DNA of 64,000 nucleotides from assembly GCA_015654675.1 (NCBI GenBank), contig JAATGM010000059.1, positions 124,001-188,000 on the forward strand, read 5' to 3'. Every line of letters starts with the position of its first letter. Positions within the stretch are counted from its first letter, which is position 1. The notes below the pieces were generated by a model. The model made no database searches. It worked only from the letters and a program-made list of their open reading frames with translations, and was not told where the DNA came from. The position numbers and the translations under genes are program-made. This DNA comes from Planctomycetota bacterium. Lineage in GTDB: Bacteria; Planctomycetota; Phycisphaerae; UBA1845; UTPLA1. Shown piece by piece: positions 34,756 to 44,900 of the stretch.

Positions 34756-36180
34756 TCATCCCCCGCCGCTCCCGATGTTGTCCGCGCTCGGCATGGTCAT
34801 GCTCATCGGGTCCAGCAGCTTGTTGAGCTTGTCAGCCGGCAGAATCGCATCCTCGATGCATATCTGCCGCACCGTTTTCCCCGTCTTGTGCGCCTTTTTC
34901 GCAATATCGGCCGCCTTGTCGTATCCGATCACCGGCGCCAGACTCGTGCACATCGCCAGACTGCGTTCGACCATCTCTCCGCAGTGCTTTTCGTCCGCCT
35001 CGATGCCCGCCGCACATCGCTCGCTGAAAACGGATGTCGCCTTCGAAAGAATCCGGATGGCCTCCAACATCGCGTTCGCCATCACCGGCATGCCGACGTG
35101 CAGGTCAAACGTCCCCAGCGTCGCCCCCGCATACGCCACCGTCGCATCGCAGCCAATCACCAGCGCCGCCGCCTGCAGGACCATTTCCGACATGACCGGG
35201 TTGACCTTCCCCGGCATGATCGAGCTGCCGGGCTGCGTCTCCGGAATGCGAATCTCGCCGATCCCGCACCGCGGTCCACTCGCCAGCCAGCGAATGTCGT
35301 TCGCGACCTTCGTCAAGCTGATCGCAATCGTCCGCACCAATCCGCTGGTTTCAACCACGCCGTCCTTCGCGCCTTGCGCCTCAAAATGGTTGGCCGCCTC
35401 CACGAACTCGATCCCGGTCTTCTTTGCCAGCAGCGCCGACACCCGCCGGCCAAACTCAGGGTGCGAGTTAATGCCCGTACCGACGGCAGTTCCGCCGATC
35501 GGCAATTCGCGCAGCGCCCGAATCGCCTTCTGCGCCCGTGTCTCCGCCAGAGCAATTTGAGTTGCGTAGCCCGAGAATTCCTGCCCGAGCCGGATCGGCG
35601 TCGCATCCTGCAAGTGCGTCCGCCCGATCTTCACAATCTTGTCGAAAGCGACCGCCTTCTTGGCCAGCGTCTCCTGCAGCCGCCGCAACGCCGGAATCAT
35701 GTCGTGCTGCAGCGCCTCCGCGATCGCGACATGCATCGCCGTCGGAATGACATCGTTCGACGACTGCGCCATATTGACGTGATCATTCGGATGAACCGGC
35801 GACTTGCTCCCGACCACTCCGCCCGCGATCTGAATCGCTCGATTCGCGATCACCTCGTTGGCGTTCATGTTGCTCGAAGTCCCCGAGCCCGTTTGGAACA
35901 CGTCGAGCAGGAAATGTTCATCCAGCTTCCCGTCAATCACTTCCTGCGCCGCCTGACCGATCAGCATCGCCGGCTTCTCAGGCAGAATTCCCAGCTCGCG
36001 ATTGACCTCAGCCGCCGCCTGCTTGATCAACCCCATCGCCCGAATGAATCGCCGCCCCAGCCGGTGACCCGATATCGGAAAATTCTCCACCGCCCGCTGC
36101 GTCGATGCCCCCCACAAAGCATGGGACGGCACCGTCATCGGCCCCATCGAATCCTTCTCAATCCGCGTAGCTTCAGCCAT
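34756..36180 (-). CDS. fumC: Fumarate hydratase class II
   Basis: Interconverts fumarate and malate in the TCA cycle. 474 residues, normal for iron-independent FumC. Motifs include TGSGTSSNMNANEVIANRA, the substrate-site HPNDHVNMAQSSND, and the fumarase/aspartase signature GSSIMPGKVNP. ATG 36180 is preceded by GAGGA, whereas TTG at 36198 adds nothing conserved. It is 33 bp upstream of the zinc-ribbon membrane-protein start only by strand order, with no clear functional tie. Confidence 0.97.
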   Translation of the reverse strand: MAEATRIEKDSMGPMTVPSHALWGASTQRAVENFPISGHRLGRRFIRAMGLIKQAAAEVNRELGILPEKPAMLIGQAAQEVIDGKLDEHFLLDVFQTGSGTSSNMNANEVIANRAIQIAGGVVGSKSPVHPNDHVNMAQSSNDVIPTAMHVAIAEALQHDMIPALRRLQETLAKKAVAFDKIVKIGRTHLQDATPIRLGQEFSGYATQIALAETRAQKAIRALRELPIGGTAVGTGINSHPEFGRRVSALLAKKTGIEFVEAANHFEAQGAKDGVVETSGLVRTIAISLTKVANDIRWLASGPRCGIGEIRIPETQPGSSIMPGKVNPVMSEMVLQAAALVIGCDATVAYAGATLGTFDLHVGMPVMANAMLEAIRILSKATSVFSERCAAGIEADEKHCGEMVERSLAMCTSLAPVIGYDKAADIAKKAHKTGKTVRQICIEDAILPADKLNKLLDPMSMTMPSADNIGSGGG

Positions 36181-36275
36181 CGTTTCCTCGCTTTCCAATG
36201 GAGCGAAATTGTAGCGTGAACGAGGAGGCGGCGTGAAGGCGGAGCGGTCCGGCGCTTAAGTGAAGGAAATTGATT

Positions 36276-37361
36276 TCAGCGCGGTACGAAACTCACCGTG
36301 ATGTGCATGATCGTCCAGTAGAGGAACGCCTGCGGAGCCAACAGCCAATTGAGCGCGGGCGGCTTGTTGAACCCGAATACCCACACCGCCCCGATCGCCA
36401 TCAAGACAACAACCATCCCGATATGCAACACGCGAAAACCCGAAAGCGTCGTCCGCATCCACTGCCAAACGCCCGTCGGCGCCACCTTCGGCGGATGCTT
36501 CGCATACTGATAGCAGGCGAAGATGTACCACGACGTGACGTGAAAAAGGATCAGACAATAAGCCCGCTGCGTAACCAGCATCGAAAGCCCGAGCACCGCC
36601 GCCGAACCCGCCATCAACCGAATCAGCGGCGCGTGCATGCGAACCAGCGCCGGCACGCCACCGACAAATCCCCGCGCGTAATAAGCCAGCGCCAGCCGCG
36701 CCGTCGCACACCACGCAACAATCGGCCCAAACGCCAAAAGGCACTTGAACGCGATCGACCGCGCCGGATCGACCGGCAGGAAACCCCGCGGATAAAGCCC
36801 GAACGGCACTCCTGACCAGCCGATCACAATCACCGCCAGCAGCGTCAGTGCCACAAGCGCCCGCGTAAACGATTTGAACCGCGCCTTGTCCGTGATGTGC
36901 GGTGCATCCCCCAGCACGACGTAAAACATCCCTTCGTCGCGCAGCTCATGAATCAGGAAGTATAGATAGATGGATCCATATGCAAGCTTAAACGCCTTCC
37001 CGCCCGTCACGGCGAATGAGTAATAAACACTGCAGAGTGCAATCCCAATCAAAATGAGCCCAGCGACCCACGCCCGCTTTGCCGCAGTCTGGTTATTTCG
37101 CGACGACACCATGAACAGAAAACCAATGATGATGTGCGGGATAGTGATATACCGCATCGCCGCCTCGGTCCCTTCGCCTGTGAAGTAGCGGACGTCGTGG
37201 CCGCGATGGTAGACGTTGCGCTCGATCCACGAGGCGAGCGAGAAGATCGCCGCAATGACGATCGTCAGCGCCACGGCCTTCCAGAAGTTCTTCTCGGTGG
37301 TGCTCAGCGCCCGCCGCGGCGCGCTCGCGTAGTCAAATGCAACAGCGGGTGTCGATGACAT
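36276..37361 (-). CDS. Hypothetical polytopic membrane protein
   Basis: A 361-residue protein with about nine predicted membrane segments, the first at residues 28-45 (AVALTIVIAAIFSLAS). Conserved-looking polar residues occur in FYVVLGDAPHITDKARFK and ILFHVTSWYIFACYQYAKH, where His and Tyr cluster at a membrane face. I do not recognise the family. CGGAG about 13 nt before ATG 37361 is a weak ribosome-binding site. Confidence 0.8.
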   Translation of the reverse strand: MSSTPAVAFDYASAPRRALSTTEKNFWKAVALTIVIAAIFSLASWIERNVYHRGHDVRYFTGEGTEAAMRYITIPHIIIGFLFMVSSRNNQTAAKRAWVAGLILIGIALCSVYYSFAVTGGKAFKLAYGSIYLYFLIHELRDEGMFYVVLGDAPHITDKARFKSFTRALVALTLLAVIVIGWSGVPFGLYPRGFLPVDPARSIAFKCLLAFGPIVAWCATARLALAYYARGFVGGVPALVRMHAPLIRLMAGSAAVLGLSMLVTQRAYCLILFHVTSWYIFACYQYAKHPPKVAPTGVWQWMRTTLSGFRVLHIGMVVVLMAIGAVWVFGFNKPPALNWLLAPQAFLYWTIMHITVSFVPR

Positions 37362-37492
37362 GCGGCCGTCAAACTCCGATTCAGTCTGGGCGAGGCAAGC
37401 CGAGCGATGCCCATCCGCCGCTCACGCCGCCGGGCGGACGAAGTCCTGCTTCCAATAGATTATCGGCGACCGCCCCGTCCGCAAGCCAGCCC

Positions 37493-38680
37493 CTACATTC
37501 CCACCTGCACCGGCTTTTCACAGCTCCACCGCCGCAACAGATCTTCGCTCACGTCTACGCCCCACCCCGGCCCGGCCGGCGCCCCCGCCCGCCCGCCATA
37601 CCCGAATCGAACCGTTCGCTTCGAAACATCGCCGCGCAGCAAAAACCGGCCATAGCTCCCTTCAGCAAACCCGACCCGCCCAACGCAATTCAAAAACCAT
37701 CGCCCCGCTGCCGAAAGCAAGCTCGTCTCCCCCACCATGCAGCCAAGCTGCACATTCAGCCCATGCTTGTGCGCCAGATGCGCCAACCGCAGCGCAGGCA
37801 GCAACCCACCATTCTTGCTTAGGCGCACGTTGAACCACCCCGCCGCGCGATGCCGCAGTAACGAATCCGCGTCCTCCGGCGTCACCAACGACTCATCCGC
37901 CATTAGCGGAATCGGGCTCGCCGACAAAAGCTGATACCACGAATCCTCGTGCCCTCGCGCCAGCGGCTGCTCAACACACGCAATCGGCAGATCCGCCCAC
38001 GACCGCAGCCGCTGCAGCGCCTCATCCAGTGTCCACCCCGCATTCGCATCCACTCGCAACGTCGCCCGCCCCGCCCGCAACGGCCCCGCCAGAACAGCCA
38101 CCGCCGCCCGCACCCGCGCGTCGTCGCCCGGATCGCCCACCTTTAGCTTGAAGTCGCGCAACCCAAAACACCGCATCTTCCGAATCGATCGCGTCACACC
38201 CTCGGGCGTCTCGCCACCGACGACGCCGCTATATCGAACCGCCCCAATGCTCCCCGGCGGCCCCAGCCCGGGCAGTCCCAGCCACCCCGCCACCTCCGAA
38301 ATCGGCCGCCGAAACGCCCGCGCATATCCGTCCAGCAGCGCCAGCTCCACCGCCGCCCGCGCCGCCGTGCACGGCCGCCCCATCGCGTCCACCAGCGGAA
38401 GCGTGTCGATCTGCTCCAATGCCTCCGGAAAATTCTCAGCTCTGATTTCCGGCAACTGCGGTGCAAGCAACTCGCGAATATCCGCCACCGCAGACTCGAC
38501 TGTCTCCCCACTCACGTACGACCGCGGATGCGTCTCACCAAACCCGGTCGCCCCGCTCGACAAATCCACCTGAACCATCAGCGGCTCGCTCACCGCCCGT
38601 TCCGACAGCGCATGCCGGAACTTCCCGCGCATCGGAATCGCCAGCCGCCAGAGGGTGAGCCGCGTCACATTGACTGCCAT
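37493..38680 (-). CDS. Enolase-superfamily enzyme, muconate-lactonizing/dipeptide-epimerase type
   Basis: A 395-residue barrel enzyme. The active site is complete: KxK at Lys178/Lys180 (FKLKVGD), metal ligands Asp211 (DAN), Glu237 (EQP) and Asp262 (DES), and the second base Lys289 (KNGG). This pattern is that of the MLE subgroup (L-Ala-D/L-Glu epimerase, o-succinylbenzoate synthase, cis,cis-muconate cycloisomerase). Dipeptide epimerisation in peptidoglycan recycling is the most plausible function but is inference. Start ATG 38680 is preferred over GTG 38704. Confidence 0.92.
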   Translation of the reverse strand: MAVNVTRLTLWRLAIPMRGKFRHALSERAVSEPLMVQVDLSSGATGFGETHPRSYVSGETVESAVADIRELLAPQLPEIRAENFPEALEQIDTLPLVDAMGRPCTAARAAVELALLDGYARAFRRPISEVAGWLGLPGLGPPGSIGAVRYSGVVGGETPEGVTRSIRKMRCFGLRDFKLKVGDPGDDARVRAAVAVLAGPLRAGRATLRVDANAGWTLDEALQRLRSWADLPIACVEQPLARGHEDSWYQLLSASPIPLMADESLVTPEDADSLLRHRAAGWFNVRLSKNGGLLPALRLAHLAHKHGLNVQLGCMVGETSLLSAAGRWFLNCVGRVGFAEGSYGRFLLRGDVSKRTVRFGYGGRAGAPAGPGWGVDVSEDLLRRWSCEKPVQVGM

Positions 38681-38814
38681 CGCCCGCGATTCTAGGGACC
38701 GCACTCCCGAAGTAGAAGAATCCCGCCGCCCCGGTTGCCCCCGTCCCCTGATCGATTACATTCCGCCGATCCGCCGCCCGAAGCGCGGCCTTTCGCAGAT
38801 CGATCGGCAACGAT

Positions 38815-40236
38815 ATGAACCAATCCGACGCATCCGTCGCCGCGACCTACGAGACGATTCACGCCCACCCCCCGGGCTACCGTGCCCGCCGTGGCCGCAA
38901 CTGGTTCTTCCTCGGCCTAACCTACGCCTCCTACTACCTCTGCCGCTACAACCTAAGCCCCGTGGCCCCCGAACTAAAACACGACCTAGGTCTAAGCAAT
39001 TCCGACTACGGCGGAATCAACACCGGCCGCGACGCCGCGTACGCGGTCGGTCAGATGGTCAACGGTCTATTCACCGATCGCGTTGGCGGCAAGCTCGCCA
39101 TGACCATTGGTGCAATCGGCACCATCATTTTCAATCTGGCATTCGGGCTCGCCACCTTCTCCAAGCTTGGCGGACTCTCGCTTCTCTGGACTCTGATCTT
39201 CCTCCGCTCAGCCGATGGTTACCTCCAGGCCTTCGGCGCCCCGGGCATGATCAAAATCAACACGGCATGGTTTCGCCGCAAAGAACGCGGGGCCTTCGCC
39301 GGAATCTTCGGCGCCATGATCAATCTGGGCGCCATCGGCGCCGGCTATCTCGCAAAAGTCCTCGTGGCCGGCGGCCTCTACGTTGGCTCATTCGTGCTGA
39401 TGACCTGGCCGCAAATCAACTGGCGCTATGTCTTCATCATTCCGCCGGTCGCCGTGGCCGTGATTGTCGTGCTCATGAATCTCATGGTGAAAAATACTCC
39501 GGAAGAGGCCGGATTTCGGGTTCGACACGAAGACGATTCGACCGACGACCCCAACGAAAAAGTCTACCTCATCGACGTGCTTCGAAAGATCGCGTCTAAC
39601 CCCACCGTCTGGATCGTCGCCGGGGCATACTTCTGCACCGGCTTCGTCCGCCGCGCAATCGAATCGTGGTGGTCAGTCTATCTCGAGGATATTTGGACCG
39701 CGGGCAAGCTATCCCCCCTCTACAGTGCCTTCGTGTGGGGACTCCCCATCACCGCGACCATCGGCTCAATGGCATCCGGCTACATCTCCGATTTCGTCTT
39801 CGCCGGCCGTCGCGCCCCGGTTGCCGCCATCCTCTATCTAGGCCAGGTTGCCCTCACCGTCCTCGCGTGTCTGCTTCCCCACGGCCACGGGTCAGCTGCC
39901 GTCGCGGTCGCGGTCGCGATCGGCATCAGCATGATGTGCAATTCAACCCACTCTTTGCTCGGAACCGCCGCCGCGATGGACTTGGGCGGTCGCAAAATGG
40001 CGGGCTGCTCATCCGGGATCATCGATTCATTTCAGTACTATGGTGCCCTGATCAGCGGTTACGGCCTCGGTGTGCTTTTTGATTTCGTAACGCACCGATC
40101 GCACGGCGGCGGCGCTGCCGGAAAGCTCCACCCAACCATCTGGTTCGGCTCCATGCTCCCCTTCGGCCTCCTCGGCGCAGGCCTGATGATCTACCTCTGG
40201 ATCAAGCACCACGGAAAAGACACCCGCGGCGCCTGA
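38815..40236 (+). CDS. MFS transporter of the organophosphate:phosphate antiporter (GlpT-like) family
   Basis: A 473-residue transporter with 12 predicted membrane segments. YASYYLCRYNLSPVAPEL near the N-terminus is the OPA signature (YxxYYLCRxN), and the sequence continues with GGINTGRDAAYAVGQMVNGLF and TDRVGGKLAM (loop 2-3 motif). OPA members exchange glycerol-3-phosphate, hexose phosphate or phosphoglycerate for phosphate. The exact substrate is not visible. It is divergent from the enolase-superfamily gene. Confidence 0.92.
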   Translation: MNQSDASVAATYETIHAHPPGYRARRGRNWFFLGLTYASYYLCRYNLSPVAPELKHDLGLSNSDYGGINTGRDAAYAVGQMVNGLFTDRVGGKLAMTIGAIGTIIFNLAFGLATFSKLGGLSLLWTLIFLRSADGYLQAFGAPGMIKINTAWFRRKERGAFAGIFGAMINLGAIGAGYLAKVLVAGGLYVGSFVLMTWPQINWRYVFIIPPVAVAVIVVLMNLMVKNTPEEAGFRVRHEDDSTDDPNEKVYLIDVLRKIASNPTVWIVAGAYFCTGFVRRAIESWWSVYLEDIWTAGKLSPLYSAFVWGLPITATIGSMASGYISDFVFAGRRAPVAAILYLGQVALTVLACLLPHGHGSAAVAVAVAIGISMMCNSTHSLLGTAAAMDLGGRKMAGCSSGIIDSFQYYGALISGYGLGVLFDFVTHRSHGGGAAGKLHPTIWFGSMLPFGLLGAGLMIYLWIKHHGKDTRGA

Positions 40237-40474
40237 CTTCCCCGCAAACTAACAGCGATAAAAAATTTCCCACACAACCCTCCCATCCCGCTACTGCTGT
40301 ATTGAAACCTGCCGCTGCCCCCACTGCATGGAACGTATTCGCATTCACGAACTTGTTCCTCATACTTTCGATTCGCGTCCCATGCTCGCTCCTCACGTCG
40401 TCATCCGAGTAATACGCGTCAAACGCACCCAGAATTCGTCCCGCGAGTCATGGCTTGCACACATGTGCGCATAT

Positions 40475-40912
40475 TCATCGCTTCTTCTTCGACCTCGTCG
40501 AAGCACCGGACCGATCCGCCAGGCGAATAACAAACCGCAACCCCGACCACGTCTCATCAATCGCACAAACCTTGTTATCCACCAGCCCCGCCGCCAGCCC
40601 AATCGCTCGGACCTCCGTTTCAGTAATGTCCGTGGCAACTCCCGAGGCCTTCTTCGGCCATGCAACCCAGAATCCCCCCGTCTCGTTCAGCCGCCTTGCG
40701 ATGGGCCCAAACCGCTTCGCCAGTTCGGCCCGCCGATCCACAAAGAAAACAATGACGTCCGCCGCCCCGCGCGACTCCGACGAAACCCCCACGTCGCTCG
40801 GCAGCGTCCCCAGCACATCCAGAAATCCGCGCGGCGCACCAATCAAGGCCACGCGATGCCCGGCCTTGATCCCCAGCTTCTGCGGAAGTGGCGTACCCGA
40901 ATAACCCGCCAC
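40475..40912 (-). CDS. DUF3052-like protein
   Basis: A 145-residue cytoplasmic protein. The opening MAGYSGTPLPQKLGIKAGHR is the recognisable start of DUF3052 proteins, and GFWVAWPKKASG...TDITETEVRAIGLAAGLV matches its second half. Function is not established. The start is GTG 40912, giving the conserved N-terminus. It is 6 bp downstream of the YHS-like lipoprotein gene and so likely in one operon with it. Confidence 0.85.
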   Translation of the reverse strand: MAGYSGTPLPQKLGIKAGHRVALIGAPRGFLDVLGTLPSDVGVSSESRGAADVIVFFVDRRAELAKRFGPIARRLNETGGFWVAWPKKASGVATDITETEVRAIGLAAGLVDNKVCAIDETWSGLRFVIRLADRSGASTRSKKKR

Positions 40913-40918
40913 GCGTCG

Positions 40919-41281
40919 CTATTTCTTCGCGGGAATGTTCATCGCCATGACGGCCTTCTTCACGTCCCCTTCAAATTCCTTCTTGCAACCCGGTGAGCAG
41001 AATTGAATGGTGTACCCCGAATAAACAATCACCTGATCGGGCTTGCCTTCCATCCCCAGGTTGCACTTCGCGCACTTCGAAACCGTCTTATCCACCTTGC
41101 CGTCGAAGGCATCCGCCTTTTCAAGCAACGCGATGACCGCAATGTCCGTCGCCTGATTCGCCGCGTCCGCCGCCGCCTTCTGCAGCGCATCGGCCGGCTT
41201 CGGCTCCTCTTTCTTCTCGCAGCCCGCGAACGCCCAGACACATCCCGCTATTACAGTCAGAGTCGCGATCCGCCGAATCAT
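40919..41281 (-). CDS. Small lipoprotein with YHS/TRASH-like metal-binding domain
   Basis: A 120-residue lipoprotein. Type II signal with lipobox FAGC. A helical linker of ~45 residues is followed by CAKCNLGMEGKPDQ and then YTIQFCSPGCKKEF. The Cys arrangement CxxC...CxxxC with the aromatic residues is that of YHS/TRASH domains, which bind copper, zinc or another soft metal. A role in metal sensing or buffering at the envelope is likely but inferred. ATG 41281 is the start. Confidence 0.87.
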   Translation of the reverse strand: MIRRIATLTVIAGCVWAFAGCEKKEEPKPADALQKAAADAANQATDIAVIALLEKADAFDGKVDKTVSKCAKCNLGMEGKPDQVIVYSGYTIQFCSPGCKKEFEGDVKKAVMAMNIPAKK

Positions 41282-41333
41282 CAGATTCTCCTATTTCGAA
41301 CTTCTGCGCTCGAAAAGCGCGCCACCCGGCCGA

Positions 41334-41768
41334 TCACCCGGCCGGCTTTTCGTAAAGATAACGCTCAAACGCATCGCGGTATCGCTGCGGAATCTGGCAC
41401 GTCTGCCACGTTCGATTGTCCGCGAATGCACAGCTATGCCGCGCCTCCGATACGACCTGTCCCGTCGGAAGCTGCCGCATCTCGTAATCAAATCGGATAC
41501 TCCGATTTCCAAGATGCCCCACCCGAATCGCGATCTCCCCCGCGTCGCCAAATCGCAGCGGGCTGTGATAATCGATCTGAACATTCACCGTCGGCATCAC
41601 AACGTGATCAGCGTCCAGCATTTTGTCCCACGGCAGACCCAACCCGTCGCGGAAAAAATCTTCGAGCCCGACCATGCAAAAGTGGATATACCGTGCAAAA
41701 TAGAGAACCCGGGCGTAATCCACGTCATCCAGCCGCACTCGAAACGGCGTGCGAAATATTTCGTTCAT
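41334..41768 (-). CDS. Acyl-CoA thioesterase, 4-hydroxybenzoyl-CoA thioesterase family
   Basis: A 144-residue hotdog-fold thioesterase. The N-terminal RLDDVDYARVLYFARYIHF aligns with the conserved DxDaagvvYfarY motif, including the catalytic Asp. Length and the central helix fit the YbgC/FcbC group. It cleaves acyl-CoA or acyl-ACP; substrate not determined. Gene lies 52 bp from the lipoprotein gene downstream on the same strand. Confidence 0.92.
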   Translation of the reverse strand: MNEIFRTPFRVRLDDVDYARVLYFARYIHFCMVGLEDFFRDGLGLPWDKMLDADHVVMPTVNVQIDYHSPLRFGDAGEIAIRVGHLGNRSIRFDYEMRQLPTGQVVSEARHSCAFADNRTWQTCQIPQRYRDAFERYLYEKPAG

Positions 41769-41973
41769 CGCGGCATATTAAGCGATCGCGCCCCCTCGGT
41801 CCCTGTCCCGCAAAACCCATCACCAGCGTGTGCAATTTCACACGCACACCCCCTGCAACCGACCGAAAATGCCCCCAAACTTGTTCGCCAACGCCCCCAC
41901 CATCGGGTAAGATGGCAGTAATCCTCGCCAGGAAGCGCCGTCGAGCCGATCGGGGGCGGGCGCTCGCTGCGGA

Positions 41974-44900
41974 ATGAGAATTCACAGCCGGAGGGCTTAC
42001 CAAACCGCCATGCAAAAGTGCTGTCATGCTATCGGTGCCGGAAGGCGTCTCGCCGGCTTCTGTCTTGTTGTTTTCGCCGTCGCCGCGCCGCGGATGGCCT
42101 TCGCTCAAGGCACCATCGTCCGCGCCAGTCTCACCCCCGCCAACGCCGCCGCCAACGGCCAGCAGGCCTCCATGTCCTCCGATGGACACCTCGTCGCGTT
42201 CGTCAGTGCTTCCGACCTGGTGGCCGAAGACGCGAACGGCGTCTCCGACATCTACCTCCGCAACATGGATGCTGGGACCACCACCCTCGTATCAGTAAGA
42301 ACCGACCTGGCAGCCACCTCTGACTGCTCCGATCCCATCATTTCCGGCGACGGCCGCTTCGTCGCATTCGTCTCGTCCGGCGCAAATCTTGACGGCCAGT
42401 CCACCGGCGGGTTCAAACAAGTCTTCGTCCGCGACCTCCAATCGAGCACTACCGCAAGAATTTCGATCGCTACCGCCGGCACGGCCAATGGTGATAGCGG
42501 CCTCCCGTCAATTACGTCCAACGGGCGTTTCGTTGCGTTTGAAAGTCTCGCAACTAACCTCACCGCCGACAATACCGGCGGCGTGAAACAGATCTTCATT
42601 CGCGATCGCGACCTCGATAATGATGGCACTTTTGACGAAGCCGGCGCCGGCCAAACCAGCACCACCCTCGTGAGCCGCTCCGGCGCCGCTGGCGCAGTGG
42701 GCAACGGCGCAAGCTTCAGTCCCTCGATCTCCACCGACCTGGCCGCAAATGGCCGCTACATCGCATTCACAAGTTTTGCGACGAACCTCGCAAGTCTGGA
42801 CGCCAACAACGCGTCCGACGTGTTCGTCCGCGATCGCGCGTTGAACTCGACCACGCGCGTCAGCGTCGGCCCCAATGGCGTTGAAGCCACTAGCAACAGT
42901 TTCGGCGCTTCCCTCTCGGGCTCCGGCCGCTACGTAGCATTCTTCAGCGAAGCGCAGAATCTGGTCGTCCTAAGCGGTGGTCAATCGCCGCCGGCTTTCC
43001 GCCAGGCATACGTGCGCGACCGCGACCAGGATAACAACGGCGTCTTCGACGACGTCGCCGCGGCAAACCCCAATCGTGCCATCAGCGTGGATGCAACTGG
43101 AGTCTTCGGAAACGACGGCAGCGGACTGGGTGATGCCACCGAACGCGCTGCGATTTCGGCGGATGGCCGCTTCGTGGCCTTCCGCAGCAAAGCCACCAAT
43201 ATCGGCGGACCGCCCACCGTCGCCCGCGCCGACATCTACTTGCACGATCGCGATCCAGACGAGAATTCCATTTTTGACGAAGCCGGCTTGACCGCGAACT
43301 ATCGCGCGAGCGCGTCGCTGCCGACCACGGTCCTTCAGCCGAGCGATTGCAGCCGGCCATCCGTAACTCGCTCCGCCTCCCACACCTTTGTCGCATACGA
43401 AACGCTGTCGAACGAATTAAGCCCCGGAAACTTCAACGCTACCGGCGCGAACACCTTCCGCTCCGAACCAACTCTCTGCACCGAGCCACACGTCACGAGT
43501 CAGCCCGCAGCCACCACCTCCGTCTGCCTCGGCCAACAACTTTCACTGACAGTCGTATCCGACGGCGCCGAACCTCTGGCCTACCAGTGGCGGCGAAACG
43601 GGACAGCCATCCCCACCGCCATCGCTGCAACCTACACCAAGCCCGGCGCAACCGCCGGCGACAGCGGCACCTACACCTGCGTCGTCAGCAACGCCTGCGG
43701 AACGGACACCAGCGCCAACGCGATCGTCACGGTCAGCAGCTTCGGAATCCTCGTTCAGCCGCCGGCCACGCAAAACAAGTGCACCGGCGCGACCGCTTCA
43801 TTCAGTGTGGCCGCGTCAGGAGCAACCGCCTTCCAGTGGCGCAAAGATGGCGTCAATCTCGTAAACGGCCCGACAGGTACCGGCTCGACAATCGCGAATG
43901 CCACCGCGTCCAATCTCACGATCACAAGTCTCACGCTACAGGATGCCAGTAACAGTCCCGGCTATGACTGTGTCATCACCAGCACCGGATGCGGCGTCCT
44001 GACATCCAACGCCTCAGTCCTCACCGTTGGCCAGGCCCCCGCCGTCACCTCGCAACCCGCCGACGCCACCGCCTGCCTCGGCCGCCCCTTCTCCCTCACC
44101 ATCACCGCCACGGGTGGCCTCCCGCTCACCTACCAGTGGAAGAAAAACGGCGCCAACATCGCCAACACAAACAACCCGACCTACTCCAAGGCCTCCGCCG
44201 TCGCCGCCGATGCGGGCAACTACACCTGCCAGGTCTCCAACAGTTGCGGCGCGCCGGCCACCAGCAATGCCGCCGTCGTCGCCGTCCTCGGAAACCCATC
44301 CGTCACGCAGCAACCCGCTACGCAGACCGTCTGCTCCGGCGCAACCGCCAGTTTCAGCATCACCGCCGCCGCACAAGCCGGCCTCACCTATCGATGGCGT
44401 CGCGGCGGCACCGACCTGAACAATGGCGGCAATATCTCCGGCGCGGACACGCCCACCCTCTTCGTCAGCCCGGCCACCACGGCCGACGCCGCCACCAACT
44501 ATTTCTGCGTCGTCACCGGCCAATGCGGTGCGACCAACAGCAGCTCCGTCGCCCTGAACGTCAACACCGCCCCGTCCATCTCGCAGCAACCCGCCAACAC
44601 CACCGTCGTCTCCGGCGATGTCGCCACCTTCCGGGTCACCGCATCCGGCTCCAATCCGCTCAGCTACCAGTGGCGAAAGAACAACTCCCCCATCTCCGGC
44701 GCGACCGCCGCCACGCTCAACGTGAATCCCGCCACGGCAAACTCGGTTGGCAACTACGATTGCGTCGTCACCAACCTCTGCGGTTCACTCAGTAGTCAGG
44801 CCGCCACGCTCGCCATCTCTGGCGGCGGCGGAAACCCCGACCCAGGCAACCCCGATCCCGGCAATCCCGACCCGGGTACACCGGACAACCCAACCCCATC

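Noticed and set aside
34888-36219. 443-codon plus-strand frame opposite fumC
   Set aside because: Antisense artefact; Arg-rich, no domain.
44833-44877. CRISPR-like repeat
   Set aside because: 15-bp in-frame units without spacers; they encode a protein linker.
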